Shown: piece by piece, positions 1 through 9,434 of the stretch
How positions within the stretch are numbered: the stretch's first letter is position 1
Layout: every line of letters starts with the position of its first letter
Assembly (NCBI RefSeq): GCF_003351765.1
Contig: NZ_CP031229.1
Coordinates: forward strand, 434,001-498,000
Origin: Ornithinimicrobium avium
Lineage (GTDB): Bacteria > Actinomycetota > Actinomycetes > Actinomycetales > Dermatophilaceae
Direction of reading: 5' to 3'
Length of the DNA: 64,000 nucleotides
Translations under genes and position numbers: made by a program
The notes under the pieces: generated by a model
Seen by the model: the letters and a program-made list of their open reading frames with translations, nothing else
Databases searched by the model: none
What the model was told of the DNA's origin: nothing

Positions 1-426
1 ATCGTCGACACCTATGGCGGGATGGCGCGCCACGGCGGCGGGGCGTTCTCGGGCAAGGACCCTTCCAAGGTCGACCGCTCCGGCGCCTACGCGCTGCGCC
101 GGGTGGCCAAGCACGTCGTGGCCGCACGACTGGCCCGCCGCTGCGAGATCCAGGTCGCCTACGCGATCGGGACCGCCCAGCCGGTGGGCCTCTACGTCGA
201 GACCTTCGGCACCGAGACCGTGCCGGTGGAGCAGATCCAGGCCGCGATCACCAAGGTCTTCGACCTGCGACCAGCCGCGATCGTCCACGAGCTGGACCTG
301 CTCCGCCCCATCTACCGCCCGACGGCGGCCTACGGTCACTTCGGGCGCACCGGGGCCACCGGGGTGCAGGAGGCCTTCACCTGGGAGCGCCTGGACCGGG
401 TGGAGGACCTCCTCCGGGCGCTGTGA
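1..426 (+). CDS. metK: S-adenosylmethionine synthetase, C-terminal part (5' truncated by the window edge)
   Basis: Methionine adenosyltransferase makes S-adenosylmethionine from methionine and ATP in the cytoplasm. The open frame runs in from base 1. It contains the C-terminal-domain motif [16 protein letters not shown], which supplies phosphate- and metal-binding residues, followed by [14 protein letters not shown] and the [14 protein letters not shown] strand, all typical of MetK. Only the last 141 residues are present. The TGA stop overlaps the GTG start of priA, the same metK-then-priA order seen in other actinobacteria, which suggests a shared transcript. Confidence 0.97.
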   Translation: MVDTYGGMARHGGGAFSGKDPSKVDRSGAYALRRVAKHVVAARLARRCEIQVAYAIGTAQPVGLYVETFGTETVPVEQIQAAITKVFDLRPAAIVHELDLLRPIYRPTAAYGHFGRTGATGVQEAFTWERLDRVEDLLRAL

Positions 427-2561
427 GCGGGCACGGGGACCCGGGGGCCGGGGCGGTCGAGCAGCTGCCCCTGGTCCAGGTCCCCGGGACGGGACGTCGC
501 AAGGGGGACCGGTCACGGCCCAGGGCCGACCGGCCGGTGGCCGGGACCGACCCGGTGGCGACCGTCCTCGTCGACACGCCGCTGGCGCACCTGGACCGGC
601 CGTTCGAGTACCTCGTCCCCGCGGACCTGGCCGAGGACGCCCGCCCCGGCGCCCGCGTGCGCGTCCGGTTCTCCGGGCGCGACCACGACGGCTTCGTCCT
701 CGCGCGCCGCGCCAGTGCGCAGCACGAGGGCAGGCTGGCACTGCTGCGCCGGGTCGTCAGCCCGGAGCAGGTGCTCACCCCGGCCGTCGTGCGGGCCGCA
801 CGCCAGGTGGGCGACCACTACGGCGGCACGCTGGCGGACGTGCTCCGGCTCGCCGTGCCGCCCCGCCACGCCCGGGCCGAGCGCAGCGTGCCCCCCGAGG
901 CTGAGGAGGACCCGTCGACGCAGGACGCGCCGGTCCCGGTCGGGTCGTCGGGGGAGGAGCCGTGGGATGCCTACCCGGCCGGTCCGGCGCTGCTGCGCCG
1001 GCTGAGGACGGGCGGCTCCCCGTGGGCGGCCTGGCTCGCGCTGCCCGCGCAGCCGCCCGAGCGGGACTGGACGGCCGCCGTCGCCGGGGCCGTCGCGGCA
1101 ACGCTCCGCGGCGGGCGCGGCGCGGTCGTCGTCGTCCCGGACCACCGGGACGTCGACCGGGTGGTGGCCGCGCTCACGCGGCTGGTCGGGGCGGACGCCT
1201 GCGTGCGGCTGACCGCAGACCTGGGGCCCGAGGCCCGCTACCGCGCGTTCCTGAAGGTGCTGCGCGGCCACGCCCGCGTCGTCGTGGGTACCCGTGCGGC
1301 GGCCTGGGCGCCGGTGCGCGACGCCGGCCTGTTCGTCTGCTGGGACGACGGGGACGACCTGCACCAGGAGCCGAGGGCGCCCTACCCGCACGTGCGCGAG
1401 GTGTTGCGCGCCCGGGCCGGGGTGGAGGGCGCCGGGCTGCTGGTGGGGGGACTGACGCGCGACGTCACGCTCCAGGCGTGGGTCGGTCAGGGCGTCCTGC
1501 CCGACGTCCTGCCCGCGCCCGGCGTGCTGCGCTCGGCCGCCCCGGCGGTGGTCGTCGCGGGGGAGGGACACCAGCAGGACCGCGACCCCGGGGCTGCGAC
1601 CGCCCGCATCCCCTCGGTCGCGTGGCGGGCGCTGCGCGACGGTCTGGAGCGGGGTCCGGTCCTCGTCCAGGTGCCCAGGCAGGGGTATGTCGTCTCCCTC
1701 GCCTGCCAGGACTGCCGCACGCCCGTCCGCTGCGCCCGCTGCTCCGGCCCCGTGGGGGTGCCGGCCGGCACCGGCGGGCGGCGCACCCCGGCATGCCGGT
1801 GGTGCGGCACGCCGGCGCGGCCGGGACAGGCCTGCCGCTCGTGCGGCTCCCCCCGGCTGCGGGCCTCGGGCATGGGGGAGCTGCGGACCGCGGAGGAGCT
1901 CGGCCGCGCCTTCCCCTCGGTGCGCGTGATCAGCTCCGGCGGCGAGCGCGTCGTGCCCGAGGTCGGGGCGGAGCCGGCGCTGGTCGTCGCGACGCCCGGC
2001 GCCGAGCCGTGGGCCCCGGGCGGCTACGGAGCCGTGGTGCTGCTCGACGGGTGGCGGCTGCTGGACCGTCCGGTCCTGGACGCGGGGGTCGAGGCGCTGC
2101 GCCGGTGGTGCACCGCGGCGTCGGCGGCGCGCCCGGCGGACGCGGCGGACCGGCCGCGGGTCGTGGTCTGCGGCGTGCCGCCGCACGCCGGTGTGCCGGC
2201 CGTGGAGGCGCTGGTGCGCTGGGACCCCGTCCGTCTGGCCTCCGAGGAGCTGGCCGAGCGCACCGTGCTCGGACTGCCTCCGGTCCGACGGCACCTGGTG
2301 GTCAGGGGTTCGCTGCAGGGGGCGCGGGAGGTGGTCGACGCGCTCGTGGCCGCGGGTCACCTCGCTCTCGGCGAGCCGGTCGCCGATGCGGACGGGCAGG
2401 CCGTGGTCGTCCTGCGGGAGGCCGACCGGCCGGTCCCGTCCGACCCGGGGCCGGAGGGGCTGATCTCGGCCGACGTGCGCGCCGTCCGCGCCGCCCGCAG
2501 CGCACGCAAGAGCGAGGACGCGGTCCGCCTGGTCCTCGACGGCGCAGAGGGAGCCTTCTGA
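423..2561 (+). CDS. priA: PriA-like primosomal protein N', actinobacterial helicase-inactive type
   Basis: This is a 712-residue PriA homologue for replication restart. The eight zinc-binding cysteines are intact as four CxxC pairs between about residues 428 and 478 (CQDC, CARC, CRWC, CRSC). The N-terminal DNA-binding segment ([19 protein letters not shown]) is also recognisable. The Walker A loop is absent, and the DEAH box is replaced by a degenerate WDDGDD near 1341-1358. Actinobacterial PriA proteins are known to lack helicase motifs, so this fits the family rather than local decay. The GTG start overlaps the metK stop (GTGA), so the two are probably translationally coupled. It probably acts as a structural or recruiting factor rather than a motor. 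Confidence 0.92.
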   Translation: MSGHGDPGAGAVEQLPLVQVPGTGRRKGDRSRPRADRPVAGTDPVATVLVDTPLAHLDRPFEYLVPADLAEDARPGARVRVRFSGRDHDGFVLARRASAQHEGRLALLRRVVSPEQVLTPAVVRAARQVGDHYGGTLADVLRLAVPPRHARAERSVPPEAEEDPSTQDAPVPVGSSGEEPWDAYPAGPALLRRLRTGGSPWAAWLALPAQPPERDWTAAVAGAVAATLRGGRGAVVVVPDHRDVDRVVAALTRLVGADACVRLTADLGPEARYRAFLKVLRGHARVVVGTRAAAWAPVRDAGLFVCWDDGDDLHQEPRAPYPHVREVLRARAGVEGAGLLVGGLTRDVTLQAWVGQGVLPDVLPAPGVLRSAAPAVVVAGEGHQQDRDPGAATARIPSVAWRALRDGLERGPVLVQVPRQGYVVSLACQDCRTPVRCARCSGPVGVPAGTGGRRTPACRWCGTPARPGQACRSCGSPRLRASGMGELRTAEELGRAFPSVRVISSGGERVVPEVGAEPALVVATPGAEPWAPGGYGAVVLLDGWRLLDRPVLDAGVEALRRWCTAASAARPADAADRPRVVVCGVPPHAGVPAVEALVRWDPVRLASEELAERTVLGLPPVRRHLVVRGSLQGAREVVDALVAAGHLALGEPVADADGQAVVVLREADRPVPSDPGPEGLISADVRAVRAARSARKSEDAVRLVLDGAEGAF

Positions 2562-2773
2562 GCCACGGGAGCAGGGGCCGGGGAGACGGTGCCCGCGACC
2601 GGCCCGAGCAAAGTCTCGAATGCGTAACGATCGGGTCACCTTGTGGGCACGGAAGTGGCATTGAGGGGGTCCGCGTGCCTATCTTTTACTGGCAACCCCC
2701 CGGCTCGGCGCCGATCCCGGGCGCGACCAACGTGGATCGCGGCCTCGGTCCGGGCTTCTCACTAGGAGGAACA

Positions 2774-4639
2774 TTGAAGATCAGGCGCGCGACCATGGCC
2801 GTCGTGGCGGCCGGCGCACTGGCTCTGGCCGGCTGCACGTCCGACACCGGAACCCCGGACAGCACGACCACCGCCGGAGAGGGCGGCGGCGGCACCGACC
2901 AGGGCTCGGAGACGAGCGGAGCAGAAGGGTCGGACACCACCGAGGGAGCCGGCGGTGAGGAGTCTTCCGCCAAGGTCGACCTCGGCGACGTCGTCACCAA
3001 CGACGACACCATCTCCTTCTCGACCGGGTCCGAGCAGTACAACGCCTACAACGGCGACACCTCGGCCACCAACTCGACCTACAACGCGACCGTGAACGCC
3101 CAGGTCAACAGCGGCTTCTGGTACTGGGGCACCGATGGCACCGTCTACCCGAACGAGTGGTTCGGCAGCTACGAGAAGACCTCGGACGACCCGCTGACCG
3201 TCGAGTACACCATCTCCGACGAGGCCGTCTGGTCCGACGGCACCCCGGTCAGCGCGAACGACTACCTGCTCAGCTGGGTCTCGACCAACCCCGAGGCCCT
3301 CGGCGGGGCCAAGGGTCTCGGCTTCGACCCGGTCAGCGACATGGCGACCTACGTCCAGGACACCCCGCAGGCCGAGGTGGACGGCAAGACCTTCACGCTG
3401 GTCTACGCCGACCCCAACCCGGACTGGGAGATCATGGTCAGCGGCGCCCTGCCCGCGCACGTGGCCGCCAAGCAGTCCGGCCTGGAGCCGGGCGAACTGG
3501 CCCAGGCGATCCTGGACGGCGACACCGACACGATCAAGAAGGTGTCCAAGTTCTGGAACACCGGCTGGGTCTTCAACGACTACCAGATCAAGGACGAGTC
3601 CATCGTCCCGTCCAGCGGTCCCTACACCCTGGAGGGTGCGGTCTGGGAGAAGGACCTCTCTCTTGGCCTGGTCCCGAACGAGGACTTCTGGGGCACCCCG
3701 CCGGCCACCGGCAACCTGGTGTTCAAGTTCGCCGCTCCGGAGACCCACGTCCAGGCCCTGCAGAACGGTGACATCAACGTCATCGAGCCGCAGGCCACCG
3801 TGGACACGGTCGACCAGATCAAGAACATGGGCGACACCGTGGCCCTGCAGACCGGCAACGAGATGACCTGGGAGCACCTGGACTTCAACTTCGCCGAGGG
3901 CAGCGTCTTCAGCGAGGACAAGGGTGGCCTGGCCGCCCGCGAGGCGTTCGCGATGTGCGTCCCGCGCCAGCAGATCGTGCAGAACCTGATCCAGCCGATC
4001 AACCCCGACGCAGTGGTCATGAACCTGCGCGAGGTCTTCCCGTTCCAGACGGAGAAGTACAACGAGGTCCTCAGCGCCGCCTACAGCGGTCAGTACGACG
4101 AGGTCGACATCGAGGGTGCCAAGGCCAAGCTCGCGGACGCCGGCGTGGAGACCCCCGTCGACGTGCGCATCGGCTACTCCGCCCCCAACCAGCGCCGCAC
4201 CGACGAGGTCACCACGATCAAGTCGTCCTGCGACGAGGCCGGCTTCAACATCATCGACGCCGGCGACCCGACGTTCTTCCAGTCCGGCGGCCCGCTCGAG
4301 GTCGGCGACTGGGAGGTCGCGCTGTTCGCGTGGGCCGGCTCGGGCCAGATCGCCTCGGGCCGTCCGATCTACTCCACGGACGGCACGCAGAACTTCGGTG
4401 GCTACTCCAACGCCGACGTCGACGCAGCCTGGAAGACGCTGTCCACCTCGCTCGACCCGGCCGTCCAGCTGGAGCAGACGAAGATCATCGAGAAGACCCT
4501 CTGGGACACCCTCTACGGCATCCCGGTCTTCGCCCACCCGGGCGTCGTCGGCTACGACGCGTCCATCGAGAACGTGCGCCACACCGCGGTCCAGACCGGC
4601 GTGTCCTGGAACGCGGAGCAGTGGGTCCGCGCACAGTGA
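2774..4639 (+). CDS. Peptide/dipeptide ABC transporter substrate-binding lipoprotein (SBP family 5)
   Basis: This 621-residue extracellular solute-binding protein should capture peptides for the permeases downstream. I chose the TTG at 2774 because AGGAGG sits 4-5 bases upstream (2764-2769) and the choice gives a proper signal: a KIRR n-region, a hydrophobic core and a lipobox LALAGC with Cys21 as lipidation site. The in-frame ATG at 2795 would remove the positive charges. After Cys comes a Ser/Thr/Gly/Glu-rich linker (about residues 22-75), then the bilobed family-5 fold (DPLTVEYTISDEAVWSDGTP is the typical N-lobe signature). A strong hairpin follows the stop, so this gene is probably expressed above the permeases. 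A TATCTT hexamer at 2680-2685 is a weak -10 candidate. Confidence 0.9.
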   Translation: MKIRRATMAVVAAGALALAGCTSDTGTPDSTTTAGEGGGGTDQGSETSGAEGSDTTEGAGGEESSAKVDLGDVVTNDDTISFSTGSEQYNAYNGDTSATNSTYNATVNAQVNSGFWYWGTDGTVYPNEWFGSYEKTSDDPLTVEYTISDEAVWSDGTPVSANDYLLSWVSTNPEALGGAKGLGFDPVSDMATYVQDTPQAEVDGKTFTLVYADPNPDWEIMVSGALPAHVAAKQSGLEPGELAQAILDGDTDTIKKVSKFWNTGWVFNDYQIKDESIVPSSGPYTLEGAVWEKDLSLGLVPNEDFWGTPPATGNLVFKFAAPETHVQALQNGDINVIEPQATVDTVDQIKNMGDTVALQTGNEMTWEHLDFNFAEGSVFSEDKGGLAAREAFAMCVPRQQIVQNLIQPINPDAVVMNLREVFPFQTEKYNEVLSAAYSGQYDEVDIEGAKAKLADAGVETPVDVRIGYSAPNQRRTDEVTTIKSSCDEAGFNIIDAGDPTFFQSGGPLEVGDWEVALFAWAGSGQIASGRPIYSTDGTQNFGGYSNADVDAAWKTLSTSLDPAVQLEQTKIIEKTLWDTLYGIPVFAHPGVVGYDASIENVRHTAVQTGVSWNAEQWVRAQ

Positions 4640-4692
4640 CCGACGGCCGCTCGGCGGCCAGGCCACGGTGACGATCCACCGCGACGCCTAGC

Positions 4693-4735
4693 CAGCACGG
4701 GGCGGGAGGTCCATCGGGCCTCCCGCCCCGTGCTG
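4693..4735 (+). terminator. Strong 17-bp hairpin after the peptide-binding protein gene
   Basis: A perfect inverted repeat of 17 bp (left arm 4693-4709, right arm 4719-4735, 9-base loop) lies 53 bases after the binding-protein stop. No U-run follows, so it could stop transcription only partially or protect the upstream mRNA 3' end. Such hairpins between a binding-protein gene and its permeases commonly set unequal expression. The function is inferred; the structure is seen directly. Confidence 0.8.
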
Positions 4736-4883
4736 CGTGCAGTGCCTCTCTACGCCTCTCCACTTCCACCGTTCACACCCGGGACACGCGTGGTCGGCGT
4801 GGCGGTATCCGCCCCAGTCGGGTTAGTCTGCGTCGGTCACCGAGCCACAACGACAGTGGCTCCAGCAGGAAGGTTCTTCTCCC

Positions 4884-6413
4884 GTGCTCCAGTTCATCCT
4901 CCGGCGGATCGGCATCTCTGCCCTGGTCCTGCTCATGGGGTCCGCCCTGATGTTCTTCGCGACCATCAACGCCGGCGACCCCCTCCAGGACCTGCGCGAA
5001 AGTCGCGCGACGAACCGTGACCAGCTGATCGCCGCACGCATCGACAACATGAACCTGGACCTGCCCTGGTGGCAGCGTTACCTGTCCTGGCTCGCCGGCG
5101 CCGGCAAGTGCCTCGCCCTCCAGTGCGACCTCGGGACCAGCCGCGACGGCGCCAACATCAACGCGCTGCTCCTCAGCTCTGCCGGGGCGAGCCTGCGGCT
5201 GGTGTCGCTGTCGGTGGCGCTGGCCATCGTGATCGGCATCCTGCTCGGCGTCCTGTCCGCCATCCGGCAGTACTCCGGCTTCGACTACGCGATCACCTTC
5301 CTCGCCTTCCTCTTCTTCTCCCTCCCGGTCTTCTGGGCCGCGGTGCTGCTCAAGGAGTTCGGCGCCTACCGCTTCAACAACTGGATAGCCGATCCGGCGC
5401 TCGCCACGACGGCGATGGCGGTGATCGCGGTCGTCTTCGCGGTGGTCGTCGCCGCGGTGCTCGGGGGAGGACTGCGTCGTGAGGCGATCACCTTCGCGGT
5501 CACCGCCGTCGTGGTCTTCGGCGCCGTGCTGGTCTTCGACCGCGTCGACTGGTGGCGCCAGCCCGCGCTGGGCCTGCCGATCATCATCGTCGGTGCCCTG
5601 GCCGCCCTGGCCTTCTTCCTCGTGCTCACCGTCGGTCTGTCCGAGCGCCGGATCCTCTACTCCGGTCTGGGGACCGTGGCGACCGGGATCGTCGCCTACT
5701 TCGTCACGGCGCCGGTGGTGCGGGACCCCAGCGGCTGGTGGGTCGTCCTGGCGCTCGGACTCGTCGCCCTCGTCGTCGGCGCGGCGATCGGCTGGTTCTT
5801 CGGCGGCTTCCAGAAGAAGATCGCGATGTTCGTCTGCGGCGGGACCGCGCTGGCCTTCGCCTTCCTCGTCTTCATGGACCAGCTGCTGCGCAACTGGGGA
5901 GGGTTCCTCCAGCAGGTCCCACGCCCGATCAAGACGATCGGCGACGCTGCGATCCCCTACCAGAAGCTCGACGGCAACTTCTACATCATCATGTACAACT
6001 GGGGCGTGCAGCTGGTCCTGCCGACCATCGTGCTGACCCTGATCTCGATCGCCGGCTACAGCCGCTACACGCGCTCCTCGATGCTCGAGACGATCAACCA
6101 GGACTACATCCGCACCGCCCGCTCCAAGGGACTGTCGGACCGGGTCGTCTACTCCAAGCACGCGCTGCGCAACGCGCTGATCCCGATCACCACGATCGTC
6201 GCCTTCGACTTCGCCAACCTGCTCGGCGGCGCGGTCGTCACCGAGACGGTCTTCGGGTGGAAGGGCCTGGGCGACATGTTCAAGACGGGCCTGGACTTCG
6301 TCGACCCCGGCCCGGTCATGGCCTACTACGTGGTGGCCGGGACCGCAGCCGTGTTCATGAACATGCTGGCTGACATCGCCTACGCCTTCCTCGACCCCCG
6401 CATCCGGCGGTGA
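4884..6413 (+). CDS. Peptide ABC transporter permease, DppB type, with large membrane insertion
   Basis: This is the first inner-membrane permease of the peptide importer. The N-terminal MLQFILRRIGISALVLL helix and the C-terminal binding-protein-dependent transport domain, with its EAA loop (QDYIRTARSKGLSDRV) near residues 410-425, are classic DppB/OppB. At 509 residues it is about 180 longer than usual DppB. The surplus lies roughly at residues 170-340 (nt 5391-5900), consists mostly of additional hydrophobic segments, and interrupts the region between the third helix (FFSLPVFWAAVLL) and the VQLVLPTIVLTL helix. The start is GTG at 4884, with AGGAAGG about 10 bases upstream. The gene is followed by the second permease after 66 bases. 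Confidence 0.92.
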   Translation: MLQFILRRIGISALVLLMGSALMFFATINAGDPLQDLRESRATNRDQLIAARIDNMNLDLPWWQRYLSWLAGAGKCLALQCDLGTSRDGANINALLLSSAGASLRLVSLSVALAIVIGILLGVLSAIRQYSGFDYAITFLAFLFFSLPVFWAAVLLKEFGAYRFNNWIADPALATTAMAVIAVVFAVVVAAVLGGGLRREAITFAVTAVVVFGAVLVFDRVDWWRQPALGLPIIIVGALAALAFFLVLTVGLSERRILYSGLGTVATGIVAYFVTAPVVRDPSGWWVVLALGLVALVVGAAIGWFFGGFQKKIAMFVCGGTALAFAFLVFMDQLLRNWGGFLQQVPRPIKTIGDAAIPYQKLDGNFYIIMYNWGVQLVLPTIVLTLISIAGYSRYTRSSMLETINQDYIRTARSKGLSDRVVYSKHALRNALIPITTIVAFDFANLLGGAVVTETVFGWKGLGDMFKTGLDFVDPGPVMAYYVVAGTAAVFMNMLADIAYAFLDPRIRR

Positions 6414-6479
6414 CGCCGTGAACACCGCCCGCCCGACGACGCAGGCCGACCTGGCAGCGCACACAGCGAGGACCATCCG

Positions 6480-7592
6480 ATGAACGACAAGCCCACCCCG
6501 CCCGGCGACGACCGGCCCGACCAGGACAAGCCCCGGGCTCCCGGGTCCGGCGACGAGGGGCTCTCGCCGGAGCCGCTGCCGCACGACCCGGCGTCCCCCC
6601 AGGACCCCGACGTCGCCGACGGAGTCTCGGAGGCGACCGACGGTGAGCTGCCCGGCACAGAGTACTCCGTCGAGAAGCAGATCGACCTGAACCAGAAGTC
6701 CTACTCGCAGGGCCAGCTGGTCCGGCGGCGCTTCTTCCGGCACCGTGGCGCGATGATCTCCCTGGTCGTGCTGCTCTTCGTCACCATCTTCGCCTTCACC
6801 TCCATCGGCTACGGCCTCATCCCCGGCTGGTGGAAGAAGCCCTTCTGGGTGGGAGGCCTGGTCGAGGACGGGGGTCGACCCACGCTGCAGATCTGGCCGT
6901 TCGTGTGGGGCGAGCACCCCTTCGGGCAGGACAACGCCGGCAAGGACTACTTCTCGCTGACGATGCGCGGCACGCAACGCTCGCTCATCGTGGCCTTCAC
7001 CGTCGGTCTGGTCTCGACCTTCATCGGGACGGCCATCGGGGCGATCGCGGGCTACTACCGCGGCTGGATCGAGGGTCTGCTCATGCGGATCACCGACCTG
7101 TTCATCGTCATCCCGGCCCTGGTCCTGGCTGCGGTGTTCGGCAAGATGGCCAACGGTGGCATCTGGCCGCTGGCGTTCCTGCTGTCCGTGATCGGCTGGA
7201 CGGGCCTGGCCCGCCTGGTGCGCGGTGAGGTGCTGTCCCTGCGCGAGCGCGAGTTCGTCACCGCAGCAGAGGCCATCGGGACAGGTTCGGCACGGATCGT
7301 GTTCAAGCACATCCTGCCCAACACGATCGGCACCATCATCGTCAGTGCCACGCTGGCGATCGCCTCGACCATCCTGGTGGAGTCGGCCCTGTCCTTCCTG
7401 GGCTGGGGCGTGCGCGCGCCCGACACCTCTTTGGGTCTGCTCATCTCCACCTACCAGACCAGCTTCCAGAACCGGCCCTGGCTCTTCTGGTGGCCCGGCA
7501 TGATCATCCTCGTGATCGCGCTGTCCGTGAACTTCCTCGGAGACGGTCTGCGCGACGCCTTCGACCCCCGTCAGAACAGGACCGCCGACTGA
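6480..7592 (+). CDS. Peptide ABC transporter permease, DppC type
   Basis: This is the second permease of the peptide importer, 370 residues. It begins with a cytoplasmic Pro/Asp/Glu-rich tail of about 75 residues, followed by a basic stretch (QLVRRRFFRHRGAM) and the first helix. The DppC core follows, with the HPFGQDNAGKDYFS segment, the EAA loop (EFVTAAEAIGTGSARIVFKH) and the LSFLGWGVRAPDTSLG motif near the C-terminus, all typical of the family. The start is ATG at 6480; the stop TGA overlaps the ATG of the ATPase gene (TGATG), so translation is probably coupled. The acidic N-terminal tail is longer than in Escherichia coli DppC. Confidence 0.93.
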   Translation: MNDKPTPPGDDRPDQDKPRAPGSGDEGLSPEPLPHDPASPQDPDVADGVSEATDGELPGTEYSVEKQIDLNQKSYSQGQLVRRRFFRHRGAMISLVVLLFVTIFAFTSIGYGLIPGWWKKPFWVGGLVEDGGRPTLQIWPFVWGEHPFGQDNAGKDYFSLTMRGTQRSLIVAFTVGLVSTFIGTAIGAIAGYYRGWIEGLLMRITDLFIVIPALVLAAVFGKMANGGIWPLAFLLSVIGWTGLARLVRGEVLSLREREFVTAAEAIGTGSARIVFKHILPNTIGTIIVSATLAIASTILVESALSFLGWGVRAPDTSLGLLISTYQTSFQNRPWLFWWPGMIILVIALSVNFLGDGLRDAFDPRQNRTAD

Positions 7593-9400
7593 TGAGCACC
7601 CCCACCGACCACTACAGCGGCCCGATCTACACGGGGTCGGGCGCCCCCGGGGACGATGACACGGTCGTCCTGGACTTCGACGACGTCGACGTCCGGTTCA
7701 GGACCGAGTTCGGCAGCGTCCACGCCGTCAAGGGGGTGGACCTGCGGGTCCGTCCCGGCGAGGTCGTCGCCCTCGTGGGTGAGTCCGGATCCGGCAAGTC
7801 CGTGACCTCGATGACCGCCATGCGGCTGCTGCCCAGCAACGCCACGATCGGCGGTGCGGTCAACGTGGCGGGCAAGGAGGTGGGCCGGCTGCCCGAACGC
7901 ACGATGCGCCGGATGCGTGGCAACGACGTGGCCATGGTCTTCCAGGAGCCGATGACCGCGCTCAACCCGGTCCTGACGATCGGCACCCAGATGGTCGAGT
8001 CGATGGAGCTGCACGGGGTGGCACGGGCGCAGCACGCCATCAACCGCGCCATCGAGCTGCTCGGGATGGTCGGGATCCCCGAGCCTGAGCGCCAGATGAA
8101 GAAGTATCCCCACGAGCTCTCCGGCGGGCAGCGCCAGCGGGTGGTCATCGCGATGGCGATCAGCTGCGACCCCAAGGTGATCATCGCCGACGAGCCGACC
8201 ACCGCCCTGGACGTCACCGTGCAGGCCGACATCCTGGACCTGCTGCGCTCCCTGAAGGACAAGCTCAACACCGGCATCCTGCTCATCACCCACAACATGG
8301 GCGTGGTGGCCGACATGGCCGACCGGGTCGCGGTGATGTTCAAGGGCGAGATCGTCGAGCGCGGCACCGTCGAGGAGGTCCTGCTGCGCCCCCAGCACCC
8401 CTACACCAAGATGCTGCTGGGCTCGGTGCCGCGGATGGGCGCCGGACGCGGGCAGATGGGCATCAACGTCAAGGAGGAGGTCGACAAGGACGCACCTCTG
8501 GCGATCGAGCTGAAGAACCTGGTCATCGAGTACCAGCGCCTGGGCAAGCCCCCGTTCCGTGCCGTCGACGACGTCAGCTTCAGCGTCCGCAAGGGCGAGA
8601 TCGTCGGCCTGGTGGGCGAGTCGGGGTCGGGCAAGTCGACCATCGGTCGCTGCGCGCTCGGGCTCATCCCCGCCGCCAGTGGCGAGTTCCGCCTGCTCGG
8701 CCAGGACGTCACCACGATGAAGAGGGGTGAGCTCAAGGCGTTGCGCAAGCGGATCGGGGTGATCTTCCAGGACCCGGCAGCCTCGCTCAACCCCCGGCTG
8801 CCGATCGGGGAGTGCATCGCCGAGCCGCTGGTCGTCCACAGCATCGGCAACCGCAAGAGCCGCGAGAAGAAGGTCCACGAGCTCCTCGACGCGGTGCAGC
8901 TGCCCCGCGAGGTCTACAACCGCTACCCCCACGAGGTCTCCGGTGGTCAGCGCCAACGCATCTGCGTGGCCCGGGCCCTGAGCCTCGACCCCGAGCTCCT
9001 CGTCGCCGACGAGCCGACCTCGGCTCTCGACGTGTCGGTGCAGGCGCGCGTGCTGAAGATCTTCGCCGAGCTGCAGGACCAGTTCGGCTTCGCCTGCCTC
9101 TTCATCAGTCACGACCTGGCGGTCGTGGACCTGCTGGCCCACCGGGTCGTCGTGCTGCAGAACGGCGAGGTGGTCGAGGCCGGTCCGCGCGAGCAGATCA
9201 TGGAGAACCCTCAGGAGGAGTACACCCAGCGCCTGATCGCCGCGGCGCCGGTGCCCGACCCGATCGAGCAGGGCCAGCGCCGTCGCGAGCGCCACGAGCT
9301 GCTCCGCGCCCAGGGCGAGGAGGTCGTCGAGCTGCAGCTGGACGACCCGGACGCCTTCCGCGTTCAGACCGCGGCCGACCCCGAGCAGGACGAGCTCTGA
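7592..9400 (+). CDS. Fused two-domain peptide ABC transporter ATPase (DppD-DppF type)
   Basis: This 602-residue protein carries both nucleotide-binding domains of the peptide importer in one chain. The first domain has Walker A GESGSGKS at residues 63-70, signature LSGGQRQR near 176 and Walker B IIADEPTTALD near 197. The second has GESGSGKST near 342, signature VSGGQRQR and LLVADEPTSALD. Each half ends with the oligopeptide-transporter C-terminal extension (HPYTKMLL in the first, EEYTQRLI in the second). Fusion of the DppD and DppF halves is common in actinobacteria. The start is the ATG overlapping the DppC stop. Confidence 0.94.
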   Translation: MSTPTDHYSGPIYTGSGAPGDDDTVVLDFDDVDVRFRTEFGSVHAVKGVDLRVRPGEVVALVGESGSGKSVTSMTAMRLLPSNATIGGAVNVAGKEVGRLPERTMRRMRGNDVAMVFQEPMTALNPVLTIGTQMVESMELHGVARAQHAINRAIELLGMVGIPEPERQMKKYPHELSGGQRQRVVIAMAISCDPKVIIADEPTTALDVTVQADILDLLRSLKDKLNTGILLITHNMGVVADMADRVAVMFKGEIVERGTVEEVLLRPQHPYTKMLLGSVPRMGAGRGQMGINVKEEVDKDAPLAIELKNLVIEYQRLGKPPFRAVDDVSFSVRKGEIVGLVGESGSGKSTIGRCALGLIPAASGEFRLLGQDVTTMKRGELKALRKRIGVIFQDPAASLNPRLPIGECIAEPLVVHSIGNRKSREKKVHELLDAVQLPREVYNRYPHEVSGGQRQRICVARALSLDPELLVADEPTSALDVSVQARVLKIFAELQDQFGFACLFISHDLAVVDLLAHRVVVLQNGEVVEAGPREQIMENPQEEYTQRLIAAAPVPDPIEQGQRRRERHELLRAQGEEVVELQLDDPDAFRVQTAADPEQDEL

Positions 9401-9434
9401 GCCGCACCGCCCCGGACGCACGAAAGGTAGGTCG

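Noticed and set aside
513..2639. Long minus-strand open frame opposite priA
   Set aside because: Its composition is that of a GC-driven shadow, and no ribosome binding site or known motif is present.
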